Shown one piece after another: positions 43,195-53,572 of a stretch of DNA of 64,000 nucleotides. How positions within the stretch are numbered: position 1 is the first letter of the stretch; each line of letters opens with the position of its first letter. A program made the position numbers and the translations under genes. This DNA comes from Forficula auricularia (Eukaryota; Arthropoda; Insecta; Dermaptera; Forficulidae), in NCBI GenBank assembly GCA_024734495.1, contig JALMQS010000089.1, positions 62,001 through 126,000 on the forward strand, written 5' to 3'. Under the pieces are notes generated by a model. It did no database searches. It worked only from the letters and a program-made list of their open reading frames with translations, and was not told the origin of the DNA.

Positions 43195-44085
43195 TTTACT
43201 TTATCCAATGCGAAGCATGGGGAAAGTATTGTAATCGGTCTCGCGGCAAGCGCGACTTCAAAGGGTCCTCAGGTAAAGCCTACGGAACCCATGAACTCAA
43301 TTAAAATCACAAATTGTAGTATTCAATTAGGTTGAATTTTAGCACGTGACAGTTTTGCTAAACATTGCATGGCATCCCTTCGAGAGGCCAAAAAGTGCAA
43401 TTTTTTCATTTAGTTCGTGCGGATGGATGGATGGATGTTATCGTTTTTTTGGCCTACGATTTTTTCCACACCGTTGTACCGATTGAAATGAAATTGAAAA
43501 CCTACCATTAGTTTAACAAAATGAAGATCGCGTCTCATCTAATATTCGAGGAATAACAATTCTACATGAGGTTTCGATTATTATTGGTAACAATTGCGGA
43601 AGACATGGAGGAATCGGCTTAAAATCAAAAATAACGTTCGATTCTTATCTAATACTAGAGGAACAACCTTATTGCATTCCATTTTCAAGCCTGAGTTGTT
43701 TACCAAAAAAGAATTTAGTCTTTTTGATTTTAAGTCGATTCTTCCACGTTTTCAGTAGAGGTTGTCATTAATAGTCAAAACATCAAAAATGGAATGCAAT
43801 AAGGTTATTCCTCTAGTAGTAGATAAGAATTGATCGTTATTTTTTATTTTAAGCCGATTCCTCTATGTCTTCAGCAATGGTTACCATTAAAATCCGAAAC
43901 TTCAAAAATCCAATGTAGAATGGTTATTCCTCGACTGTTAAATGAGAATCAATCATAATTTTTGAATTAAAGGCAACATGAGCTGCAAATCACAATTGAT
44001 GTCTGATTAATAATAAAGGAATAAACATATTGATATTTAAAATGAATTTGGATAAAGTTTAGCAACGACCCGTTGCAGTTTATTT
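43195..44085 (+). repeat. Terminal-hairpin repeat, subfamily II
   Basis: TTTACTTTATCCAATGCG, hairpin CCAATG/CATGGG, AAAGTATTGTAATCGG, AAGCGCGACTTCAAAGG. In its second half, segments such as GATTCTTATCTAATACTAGA and GCAATAAGGTTATTCCTC recur several times in both orientations (43530-43990). Confidence 0.6.
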
Positions 44086-44480
44086 AGTTTGAAAATATTA
44101 TAATTTTAAATCCCTCCCTCCCTCTTAATTTTGGGTCAATATGCACCAAAATCTAATTAGCTCTTAATCTCAATGCAATGTGAAATTTGGTTTTGATATT
44201 AAGACTAGTTTTTGAGCTAGCTCGTCCACAATATTTGGTAATGCACAGAATAACAGACTAACAGACATTTTGACAAAACAGTTATTATCTCGAAAAATAT
44301 AATCTTTTCAATGTTCACTTATTAGGGCTTTTTTGTAGACCTAAATGCCATGGTTTCGCTCAATTTTTTTAATCAAAATACTTTTAGCCGTTTTTGAGAT
44401 ATTTCGAAAAAAATAAGGAAAAAACCACTTTTTTCATGCACGATTACAATACTTGACCATACCCTGTATGATAAAGTAAA
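44085..44480 (-). repeat. Terminal-hairpin repeat, subfamily I
   Basis: The minus-sense terminal part ends GATTACAATACTTGACC, ATACCCTGTATG, ATAAAGTAAAAA. The hairpin has one mismatch. It lies back to back with the subfamily II copy to its left. Confidence 0.6.
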
Positions 44481-45230
44481 AATTCAAATACTTAACACTC
44501 TTTTATTGAAAATAAATTTAAAAAGTAAATTGCATCCATTTTTCAAAAATAAACTAGTGTGCTCACCGCACGACTTTCAAATTAGTTTTCCCAATATTTG
44601 AAATAATTATACCAATTTTCTTCATTCAAATTACTTCAATTTGTGTTTCCCCCAAGCCGTTTTGAGAAAGCCGAAAAAAAGACAAATTGGAAAAATACCA
44701 AAAATCTTCAAGTAAATATGTACTTCTAGTTCTTCGATTTTAGCCAAAATCTTGAGGTATTTCTTTGAGCCTCTAGGCAGCTTAAGTTTCAAGTCCTAAA
44801 GCTCTGCGACTTACCGTAGACGAGATATGAACGATTAAAATCTTGAATTTGCGGCACTCTTAATTGAAACCCTCTTCCATTATTTAAATCGGATTAAAAT
44901 AAACGACTTGCAACTTATGACACACAAGTAGGTACACCATTTTTAAAGAAAATCGTTAGAGCCGCTTTTGACAAAATATCTTTAATATAAATGTCTACTT
45001 CCGGTGTTACGATTTCAATCAAAAGCCTGATGTATTCCTTCTAGCTTATATTGAGCTTAAGTTTCAAATATCGTAGCTCTGAGACTTATGGTTTCGAATC
45101 TCAGGGGGTATTTACCTATGTACGTATGTACATAAGTACACACTGACAAATGGATTGTTGGTCATTTTTTATTCTCTGGGGACCACAATTTCCGGATTTA
45201 TACAAATTCCTAATAAAATAATTTCTTAAA
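44481..45230 (-). repeat. Repeat related to subfamily III interior
   Basis: CTTATATTGAGCTTAAGTTT, GGTTTCGAATCTCAGG and TACGTATGTACATAAG are the complement of segments at 29270-29380. No coding frame. Confidence 0.5.
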
Positions 45231-45258
45231 ACGACATTTTCATCCTCTTAAAAAAACC

Positions 45259-45290
45259 GAACGTTTCCGAGGATTGTCCTCCTTCTTCAG
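45259..45290 (-). ncRNA. Hammerhead-ribozyme-like motif, diverged
   Basis: In minus sense it is CTGAAGA, A, GGAGG-ACAA-TCCTC, GGAAACGTTCGG. An additional G before GAAA makes it non-canonical. Confidence 0.3.
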
Positions 45291-45544
45291 AGTTTAAAAG
45301 GGCCAACGGAGGAACCTCTGTGAATATTAATATTATTTTTAATTGAAATAAATTGTAAAAAACCTTTTATTTAAATCTGGCTGCAAATGAAAATCGACCT
45401 TTTTAACCTGAATTTATAATTAAAAATAATATTAAATTATAGCTTTTAATTAGAGAAAAAAAATTGCCGATCAGGTAGTTATATTTAATATTATAAGTTA
45501 TATCAAAAGAAATATAATAACAAGTTCAACCAGATACTCATCTA

Positions 45545-46040
45545 CACTGAGGTAAAAAAATCGAGCCACACCAATAAATACTTTATAGTATATATTTTAT
45601 TTATTTATTTTGGACTGAAGAACGGCTTATTGCAAGTGTACTTGCCACTTGTTGTTGACATAGCCCTTGATTAATTAGGCACACAATTTGAACTGCTTGA
45701 ACTTCAGAAATATCAATTTTGTATATTTTATCTTTCTATCAATGATTCATTAATTCAAAATTATTCATTTTATTGATATTTCAAATGGAATTTGATCTTT
45801 TATTAAAACTTTATATAAATATAAAGTGATATTGAGAAAGTATGGTAATTTGTAATTGTATCTTTTAATTTAATTCACTTATTTTTTTTTATAAAATTCA
45901 AAAATTATCAACAATATTTATTGAATATGTTAGTTTAAGAGTTAATAGAACAAATTATATGAATATTGGTAAAAATTTTATAAATAATTTGCTATTTAAT
46001 AAAGTTTTTATTGGTTGGTCGATTTTAATGCACCGCAGTA
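45545..46040. mobile_element. Tc1-like element copy 3, short deletion derivative
   Basis: The ends are CACTGAGGTAAAAAAATCGA and the complement of TACTGCGGTGC-type sequence, with TA at 45543-45544 and 46041-46042. At 496 bp it is the most compact copy. It has two terminal repeats of about 200 bp and the transposase N-terminal fragment. Confidence 0.65.
45629..45722 (-). pseudogene. Tc1-like transposase N-terminal fragment, copy 3
   Basis: About 31 codons reading I-S-E-V-Q-A-V-Q-I-V-C-L-I-N-Q-G-L-C-Q-Q-Q-V-A. The first helix-turn-helix is present, with S to C and R to Q changes against copy 1. No DDE domain follows. Confidence 0.55.
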
Positions 46041-46046
46041 TATGTT

Positions 46047-46590
46047 TGAATAAGAACATCTTAGCAGAAGAAGATCTAACTTTTAGAAAAACCCTAGCTC
46101 TAATTGAACCACTTCCCACTCAAACAGACAAAATTTATAGAAAACTTCCCTTCATCTCTGATCAATTTAATAGAGCAATAGTCACTTTCCTACACAAACA
46201 AGGTATCACCAGCACTATATAACAACTTTAACCTGTCATCTATATTAGTTAATAATAAACTTGATAAAGTTGACCAAAAGGAGAAATCTGGTGTTTATAA
46301 ACTTGAATGTGAAGACTGCGACTCGTTTTATATTGGTCAGACGGGCAGAACTTTCAAAACCTGGTATAAAGAACATATGAGTTCGCTAAGAAAGTTGCAG
46401 TCAGTCACCACACCGAGTGATCTAACCTCCGCCTTCGAAGATCACCTTGTTGAAAAACAATCACTCACCTTCATCCTAGAATCCTATACCACTACACTTC
46501 GCCTCTAAAAGCCGAAAATTAGACCTACTAGAATCAACCGAAATTAAGAAAAAGATAAAATTCTCAATAACCAGCAGGAAATTAGAAATT
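46047..46590 (+). pseudogene. Penelope-like element relic: RT end and GIY-YIG domain
   Basis: The first part (46047-46222) reads a C-terminal reverse-transcriptase segment including YRKLPFISDQFNRAI. After a frame change a second frame (about 46224-46508) reads GVYKLECEDCDSFYIGQTGR, the GVY...YIG core of a PLE GIY-YIG nuclease with the C-x2-C pair typical of the group. It continues to KEHM, SAFEDHL and a stop at 46506-46508. A third frame gives KSRKLDLLESTEIKKK, the usual PLE end. At least two frameshifts; upstream RT motifs are missing. The Tc1 copy ends only a few bases upstream, so the RT part was probably cut by that insertion. Confidence 0.8.
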
Positions 46591-47168
46591 CCACAATAAT
46601 ATATCTATTAATTAACAAAAATTAAAAAACTTAACACTCTTAACCTCATTCTTTCTCAACTATATACTATTTCCCAAATTACAATCAAAATTAAATTCAA
46701 ACCACGCACCCTCAGCCTTCTAAAATAAATGACATACTGATATATGAGATAACCACAAAATTATTGTATATTGTAATTTATCTCATCTAATTTATCTCTA
46801 TTATGTTTTATTTTAATCTTTATCTCTATATGTGATTTATGCTTATTTGTAAATTGATATTTATAATTAATTTTGTGTCTATGACTTAAATTTGTAATTT
46901 TATTTTCTAATTTAGTTCTCAAAAGACTTTATATTTATACTTGTAATTTTTATTTATATTAATACTCATATTTACTTAGATTTCTTATATTTATATATTT
47001 TTATATTTAAAAAAAGAAAAATCTTTGTAAAACAATTTTTTAAATTTTAATTTTAATGATGTTTTTCTTGTGTTATGTTGGTATGTAAGATTTGAATGTT
47101 ATATTTTGTTATATTGATACATATGATTTAGATGTTAAAAATTATTATTAGTTTTAACTTGTAAACTC

Positions 47169-47200
47169 CTGATGATGGACTAATAATCCGAAATATATTG
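47169..47200 (+). ncRNA. Hammerhead-ribozyme-like motif downstream of PLE relic
   Basis: CTGATGA, T, GGA-CTAATAA-TCC, GAAATATATTG. It lies 580 bp downstream of the GIY-YIG relic on the same strand and is followed by GTGAAACTACACACC, similar to the text after other family C ends. Helix II is only three pairs. Confidence 0.4.
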
Positions 47201-48320
47201 AGTTGGTATAAACCTCTTTGAGTTTTATTTCATTCACTGTGAAACTACACACCCTTTACTTTATTAATTAATATCATGTTTCACCTAAAACCTACACCAA
47301 TTTCCCTAAGTAAAAAAAAAAAAAGAAGGCTTTTCATCTTAATCTGGACCATCATTAGAGATATTTAGTAATTTTAAAAATAATCAATTGTGAATAAATT
47401 AAACGTTATCGGAACAAAAAATGAACCCCCCTCCATTAAAAACCACCCCCCTCACAAATAAAAATAAACCAATCACAAGCGACCCTAGTAGAGAGCTCTT
47501 CAAAATGATAATTACATACAGCTAGTGGAAATCCAAGCGCAAAAGACTAATTGGGCATTCAAGTGGGACACTCTCGTGCCTGCCAGGTACAAACACAAAT
47601 TATGGTCTCGTTATTTGTTTCGATATATCCACATGAACAAACGTGCTCTTTATTTTTGCTTAATTGATCCCTCTTGAATTCATCTTAGCCGATATTTGGC
47701 AGCGCTCTCTCCTGGCGGCTTGTTGATTTAGAGAGATCAAAGAGAAGTAAAACGCTGATGAAGGGCCGTAGGAAAGGCCGAAACCCTCCACTCGCTCTCC
47801 ATCTTAATTGAAAGGAAATTGGCTCGTCACTTAGTAAATGGCAAAGGAAATTGCCCTTCTTGAAGGGGTATGAGCGGGGGGTATGGCGTGTGGTATTCAC
47901 TCAGCCGATCCGCCCACGCAATCCCAGTTGATGAAATAGATACAGAGAAAACCAATTCATTCCAGCCACTTGATGATGGTAATAATAGCAACAGTATTAA
48001 ATACATTGTCAAGTGGTCAACATTTATGAGGAATTTGCAATTTAAGCGAGCAACCCTGGCGGATAATTTGCATACTAATTTAAGCAGCCAACTATTATTA
48101 GTAGCCATGCGCAATTTTAGTTTCTTCTTCGAAGCGGTCTCTTTGGTTCAATTAAAGGGAAGAGTGTGGGTGGAAATTTCAGGATTTGAGGGGATTAGAA
48201 CATAATTCCCATGCGGTTAGAATGTGGCTGGAAACAGCTGATCACGTGGACACTGTGTTGAGACCTAGAGGATGTAAAGTTCTCCTTTAAATGATGGATC
48301 GGAGTGGGCAATTTTGTACT
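47201..48320. other. Apparently single-copy stretch with unassigned ORF
   Basis: 47650-48290 has balanced base composition and no copy elsewhere in the window. A plus-strand frame of 111 codons (47870-48205) is the longest non-repetitive one. It shows no motif I recognise and overlaps minus frames of similar length. A hairpin-bearing CTGATGAAGGGCC...GGCCGAAAC lies at 47755-47785. This could be a conserved non-coding or exon-containing segment. Confidence 0.3.
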
Positions 48321-48329
48321 CTTATTTTT

Positions 48330-48720
48330 AACCGACTTTGATAAAAGGAGGAGGTTATCAATTCAACGGAATGGCTGTTTTTTTTTTTTTTTTTTTTTTT
48401 ACATAGGTATTGGGCCCTTTTTGTTATGTATGTTCACGCATAATTACTTTGTTTATGGACCTATTTCAATGATTTTTCTTTTATTGGAAAGGAGGTACCT
48501 TAGGGGTGGTCCCATATTAATTTAGTCAAATTCTGATGAAATGATCAATGACAAAATAACGGAAATATTCGAAATTATAATAAATAAAATCTTTAAAAAA
48601 AAAAAAATTCTTAAAATGTTCATTTAAAACCCGCTAACGTTTCGAGATAATTTCTCTATTTATGAATTGAATTTTATTATCAATTTCTGATTCCTTCGTC
48701 CGAATCTTTCTCTTACGAGT
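48330..48720 (+). repeat. AACCGACTTC-type repeat plus PLE-like end
   Basis: AACCGACTTTGATAAAAGGA, then TTTATTGGAAAGG and TACCTTAGGGGTGGTCCCAT. It is continued by AACCCGCTAACGTTTCGAGA, whose complement reads TCTCGAAACGTT, a PLE-like end without the CTGA box. The same composite occurs at 52430-52830. Confidence 0.55.
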
Positions 48721-48790
48721 TGCATGCAAGGTATTATCTTAAGTCACTATTAATAACATCACTAAAAAGAGAAAAATAAAAATAAATTTA

Positions 48791-49161
48791 AAAAAAACCG
48801 ACTTCAAAAAAATTAAATGCAACAAATAAAATATTAAGAACTCAAAAATCAAATAAAAGGTATAAAATAATGATCTTATTTAGTTACAATTAAACGATGA
48901 AATTGTTGTCAATTTTTGAAGTCGGTGCCAAACAAACTATATAAGTGAGATGTTGTCTTCATTAGCCGCCAAACGTACTAAGTAAGATCCGTCGAGTGCG
49001 ATTCATAAAATGTATATGTTTGGCACCGACTTCAAAAAGTGATCTCATGTAACAACTAAATAAGATAATAATTATTTTATACCTTTTAGTGCATTTTATT
49101 TTATTTTTGAGTACTTATGATTTTATTTGTTGCATTTAATTTTTTTGAAGTCGGTTTTTTT
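48791..49161. mobile_element. Foldback of the AACCGACTTC type
   Basis: The ends AAAACCGACTTCAAAAAAAT and its complement are followed by arms of about 120 bp (GCAACAAATAAAATA). Inner GTCGGTGCCAAACA segments are inverted around CTTAGTACGTTTGGC-type sequence. Half copies are at 53360-53540, 58500-58710 and 58860-58945. Confidence 0.65.
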
Positions 49162-49549
49162 CTAATATAATCAATTTATAAACAATGTCAATAAATTTTA
49201 TTTATTATTATAACAATTAAATAAAACAATTAGAAATTAGATCTCATAAATAATATATTATGTTTTGATTCAACCACATGATTTGATATAAAACATTAAA
49301 TAAAAATTAAAAAAATATATTTATAGTATTTTTGGAATTGATAAGTCGGCTAAAAGACCTGCAAAACCAACCCACAATACCTCGCCAAGATCTTAGCTAC
49401 TTAAATATATAATTTTTCATCAGTAGAAAAAATCAAATTCGTGTTTTGAATTAGCCCAAGTGTCAAAGGTTAATAGGGTGGAGAATTATCCTTATTTATT
49501 TTTAGAATTTTTTTTTTGATTTATGGAGATTAAATATAGATAGGGGAAG

Positions 49550-49580
<31 letters not shown>

Positions 49581-49626
49581 CGATTGGTTATCATGGGTGG
49601 GAAAAGAAAAACGGAATTATAATTTT

Positions 49627-49852
49627 AGAAATTTATAAAGTCATGAAAGCAGAGGACGAAAGGGGTGGGCGGAATTGGTCCAGGAGGGGGCGGAAGTGAC
49701 AGAAAAAATTGATCAGAGGAAAAAATAAATCACGGGGGTGGTATAAATCTTTTTCCGGGTAAAAGACGCCAGAGGGTGAGTCAATGAACGGGGGTTTAGT
49801 GTTTTTTTTATTTAGGAAGCAGCAATAGCAGTAGCAGCAGCTGTCCTCCACC
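49627..49852. repeat. Duplicated segment, copy 1
   Basis: This 220-bp segment (GAAATTTATAAAGTCATGAA ... CAGCAGCTGTC) is repeated with a handful of substitutions at 50320-50546. It does not look like a transposon: balanced composition, no terminal repeats. It contains GGCGGAATTGGTCCAG and GGTGAGTCAATGAACGGGG. A minus frame of 72 codons is not recognisable. A GT microsatellite (49554-49581) precedes it. Confidence 0.85.
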
Positions 49853-49943
49853 TATTATGTGGAGTAATTACAAAAGAAAATGAACTAAATTATAATATAG
49901 CGAATAAAAAAACCAAATTGTTCAAAACGTGGTTTTACAGGAA

Positions 49944-50318
49944 TCTACTCTTATTAAATGAGCAAAAATTGTATATATATATTTATATATTTGTATCTTA
50001 GTTCTATTTTGAAAACGGCTCTACCGATTTTGATGAAACCAACTCTATTAACAAGTTTTGAGGATGAGAAAACGATCTGGCTAGGTCTGGACCTCGACAA
50101 ATTTCAATCTTAATTGATCTTTTCTTAATTAAAGTAATTATTGATAGATGAAAATCTCAATAAAAAAGTTTGTTTACATTTTTTTTCAATTATCTTTTAT
50201 TTATTAATTGGTTTTTTAATTTTAAAACCCTCTAATAGGTTATAACCGAATATTGCTATATATTAGAATTTGCCAATTTAATTGATTAAAATTCCTCTTA
50301 TTAAAAAACAGGGGCTAA
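49944..50318 (+). mobile_element. Helitron (family 1 variant) between the duplicates
   Basis: It starts TCTACTCTTATTAAATGAGC after an A. Internal GTTCTATTTTGAAAACGG and TTTTGATGAAACCAAC match family 1, and GAAAACGATCTGGCTAGG is specific to this variant. It ends near GGGGCTAAA without a visible hairpin. A minus copy is at 56420-56690. Confidence 0.5.
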
Positions 50319-50319
50319 A

Positions 50320-50546
50320 AAGAAATTTATAAAGTCATGAAAGCAGAGGACGTAAGGGGTGGGCGGAATTGGTCCAGCAGGGGGCGGAAGTGATAGAAAA
50401 AATTGATCAGAGGAAAAAATAAATCGCGGGGGTGGCATAAATTCTTTTTCCGGGTAAAAGACGCCAGAGGGTGAGTCAATGAACGGGGCTTTAGTGTTTT
50501 TTTTTATTTAGGAAGTAGCAATAGCAGCAGTAGCAGCTGTCGTCCA
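50320..50546. repeat. Duplicated segment, copy 2
   Basis: It is directly adjacent to the Helitron's right end and begins with the same GAAATTTATAAAG as copy 1. Few differences (for example AGGAGGGGG against AGCAGGGGG), so the duplication is recent. Confidence 0.85.
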
Positions 50547-50789
50547 ATTATTCGCATCTGCATTCATTTTTTACCCCCCTTTGAAAAAGATACTCTCTCT
50601 TTCTCCATCTGATAGCTAAACTATACCCATCCATTTACGTATATCTCTTTCTACCTATACGATTTCATGTTTGTTTTACTTAGTTTTTTTGTTGTTGTAT
50701 TATCTAAAATTTACAATAGATAAACAAAAACTAAAATATGAAACTCGAGAAGAAATACGATATAATCAACAATAATAGAATAATTGAAA

Positions 50790-50903
50790 AGATTTTGTTT
50801 TGCCAAGAGTAGCTGAGTTAGTTGATGGATCGTTCATTACGAGAAATCAATGAGATTGTCCTTCCTCTCTGTTTTGTTTGAGGCAAATAAACATATACAT
50901 ATA
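50790..50903 (-). repeat. PLE family B terminal box
   Basis: The minus-sense form of the family B end: GTTTATTTGCCTCAAACAAA, then AACTCAGCTACTCTTGGC. The long-TIR element at 50904 inserted at its TATA end. Confidence 0.5.
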
Positions 50904-51422
50904 CCGGGTGAGTTTTTTTATCTTGAGACAGTCTTATAACTCAAAAACAGTGCATTATATGAAAAAAGTTTCAAATTAAAGTTTATTTATATGGAGGGGG
51001 AAACTAAACTACACTATTGTTTGTTTACCTACACAAGCTTTCAAGGGTATTTCAAGGTCAAGTTCTGTTTTTTAAATAGAAACCCATATATTTGTTTAGA
51101 TATTCTGAATCTACACAAAAAACTGAACAGCTTTCATAAGAACTATTTTTGTATTCGACATCAAATAAAAAAATATTAAATCAATTAGATCTCAGAAAAA
51201 ACCTAATAATTATTTTTAACAATTATTCAGCTCAATTATCAAATAATAATGATCAAATAATTAATTATTAAATAAATAATTATTAAATCGAAAAGTGTTT
51301 ATAATGATCTTAAAACTTCATAATACACAGATTTAAGAGATGATTTTCTACTTATTAGAACAACTTAAAATTCTTGAGTTTAAAAAAGTTTATTTCTCGT
51401 GTCAATCCAGTAGATAGTTATA

Positions 51423-51626
51423 TTGTATTACCATAATAAAAATGGATCATTTTTTATTGAAGACAGAATTAAAATGGTCATAATTTATGGTGAATATGGA
51501 AAGATAAGAATGTGTTATGGGGCTGCCATTGAAATGGATGGCGAGCGTTTTCCTGATATGAATACGCCCTTACAAGCTTCATTTCATCGTGTTGAAAATT
51601 TGTTAAAAAAACATCAGGAAATGTAA
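51423..51626 (+). pseudogene. HTH-like N-terminal ORF of the long-TIR element
   Basis: A 67-codon frame contains FIEDRIKMVIIYGEYGK, then ERFPDMNTP and FHRVENLLKK. The order IYGE-(K/R)N-x-...-Y/F-P-x-x-x-P-x-x-x-F-x-R resembles the helix-turn-helix domain (DUF4817-like) that precedes some transposases in insects. The resemblance is from memory of the pattern, not a search. No DDE domain follows; stop codons come soon after. It may be an internal-deletion product. Confidence 0.4.
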
Positions 51627-52025
51627 AGGGTACGAAGAAACTGAAACATGCCAAAATAACGAAATTGAAACTGGAATTCATCCAGAAAACTTGCAATACA
51701 CTCTGGAATATCACAGAACAGTGTGGAAAATTTATTAGATTATTAATTATTATTAAATTATTTATTTAATAATTAAATATTTGATCATTATTATATGATA
51801 ATTAAGTTGAATAATTGTTAAAAATAATTATTAGGTTTTTTTCTGAGATCTAATTGATTTAATATTTTTTTCATTTGATGTAGAATACAAAAATAGTTCT
51901 TATGAAAGTTGTTCAGTTCCTTGTGTAGATTCAGAATATGTAAAGAAATATATAGGTTTCCATTTAAAAAACAGAACTTGACATTGAAACACCCTTGAAA
52001 GCTTGTTGTAGGTAAACAAACAATA

Positions 52026-52203
52026 GAATAGAATAGAATAGAATATTTATTTGCAAAAAAATAAGTAAATACATTGTAGGTATATGTAAAAAAAAATTTA
52101 AACTAATTAAAGACAATAAAATAAATCAAATTTAACAATTATTGCAACACCCCTCATTAAGCAAAGCTTGTGTGGAGGGGTGGTTTAGTTAGCGTAATCG
52201 TTA
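52026..52203 (-). mobile_element. Short retroposon inserted in the right TIR
   Basis: It starts with an AATAG microsatellite (52026-52043), which in minus sense is the 3' tail. Comparison with the intact left TIR shows the arm continues across it. The inner part contains CACCCCTCATTAAGCAAAGC. It may be a SINE or LINE 3' end. Confidence 0.5.
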
Positions 52204-52429
52204 GCGTTATAGCGTAGTTTAGTTTCCCTCCATATAAATAAACTTTTATTTGAAACTTTTTTTCATATAATGAACTGTTTTTGAGTTATAAGACTGTCTC
52301 AAGATAAAAAAACTCACCCGGTATATGAGAATATTCCCTAAACAAATAATAATTTCAAACAAAACCTTTTTGTCAAAATACTTCTTGGCAAATAACTTTT
52401 TACTTTATTTATCGTCGTTCTGTCAATTT

Positions 52430-52830
52430 TTAACCGTCTTCAAAAAAAAGGAGGAGGTTATCAATTCTACGGAATGTGGACCGATTTCGATGAATTTTTT
52501 GCATTGCGTTCAGTCTAGTTCCCGTTTGGTCCCGTTTTTTTTTCATTGGATTTGGACCTTTTTTGTTTATTTACCGATTTCGATGATTCTTTTTTTATTG
52601 GAAAGGGGGTACCTTAGAGATGGTCCCATATCAATTTGGTCAAGTTCTGATGATATGATTAATGACAAAATAACAGAAATCTCCAATTCTTATGTGCAAA
52701 TAATTGAAATTATAATAATTAATAACTTTTATAAAAAAAATCTTAAAATGTTCATTTAAAACCCGCTAACGTTTCGAGATAATTTCTATATTTATGAATT
52801 GAATTTTATTATCATTTTCTGATGAGGAGA
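52430..52830 (+). repeat. AACCGACTTC-type repeat plus PLE-like end, second copy
   Basis: The same order as 48330-48720: GAGGAGGTTATCAATTC, TTTATTGGAAAGGGGGTACC, CGCTAACGTTTCGAGATAAT. Confidence 0.55.
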
Positions 52831-53230
52831 AGGGGGAATAATGGAATTGAAATAATTATCGGAAAAGAGGTTTTTTTATCTAATTAGATTTTTCCTCTTA
52901 TTAAAAACAAGGACTAAATATGAATAAGGACACTCGATGGTGGAGAAGCAATCTCCGAAATCGAAGCTAAAATACAAGGTATACATTAATTAATGTAAAA
53001 TAATTGGTTTAATAAATTTATCATTTTCTGATGAGGGGAAAGATCGGATCGATCGAGGATTGATATCGGATGGAAACTAAATCGGAACAGAGGTTTTTTT
53101 GATTTAATTAGTTTTTTCCTCTTATTAAAAACAAGGACTAAAAAGATGATCAAGGACAGTCGATGGTGGAGAAGTAATCTCCGGAGTCGAAGCTCAAATA
53201 CAATGTATGCTTAATGTAAAATAATTGGTT
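52830..53230 (-). repeat. Two units of the 207-bp family
   Basis: In minus sense both units show TTAATTTTTCC-flanked hairpin segments and GAGATTACTTCTCCACCATC. The second ends in TTAAGC-type truncated TTTTACATT. They follow TTATCATTTTCTGATGAGG twice. Confidence 0.65.
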
Positions 53231-53359
53231 GATTAAAATTATCATTTTCTGATTCCTTCGCCCGAATTTTTCTCTTACGAGATGCATGCAAGGTATTATC
53301 ATAAGTTGGTTGGTATTCTTAACATCAGTAAAAAGAGAAAAATAAAAATAGTTTTTTTT

Positions 53360-53540
53360 TAAAAAAAGACCGACTTCAAAAAAATTAAATGCAACAAATA
53401 AAATAATAATAACTTAAAAATCAAATAAAATGCGCTAAAAGGTATAAAATAATTATCTTATTTAGTTACAACTAAACCATAAAATTATTACATGGAATTA
53501 CTTTTTGAAGTCGGTGCCAAACAAACTATATAAGCGAGCT
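53360..53540. repeat. Half foldback of the AACCGACTTC type
   Basis: ACCGACTTCAAAAAAATTAA through AAGTCGGTGCCAAACAAACT; matches the left half of 48791-49161. Confidence 0.6.
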
Positions 53541-53572
53541 TACGCAATGTTGCCTTCGTTACTCCATTAATC

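Larger units (their letters stand above)
50904..52321. mobile_element. DNA transposon with TIRs of about 390 bp
   Basis: The ends CCGGGTGAGTTTTTTTATC and complement lie between TA dinucleotides (50902-50903, 52322-52323). Arms run to about 51290 and from about 51740. The right arm carries a later insertion (52026-52203). The centre holds a reading frame with an HTH-like segment. TA target and element layout suggest a Tc1/mariner-like or related family with very long TIRs. Confidence 0.7.

Noticed and set aside
43093..43335. 80-codon frame starting with a proline run
   Set aside because: It is a poly-C run followed by the dispersed terminal-hairpin repeat; copies at 5037 and 37400 do not keep the frame.
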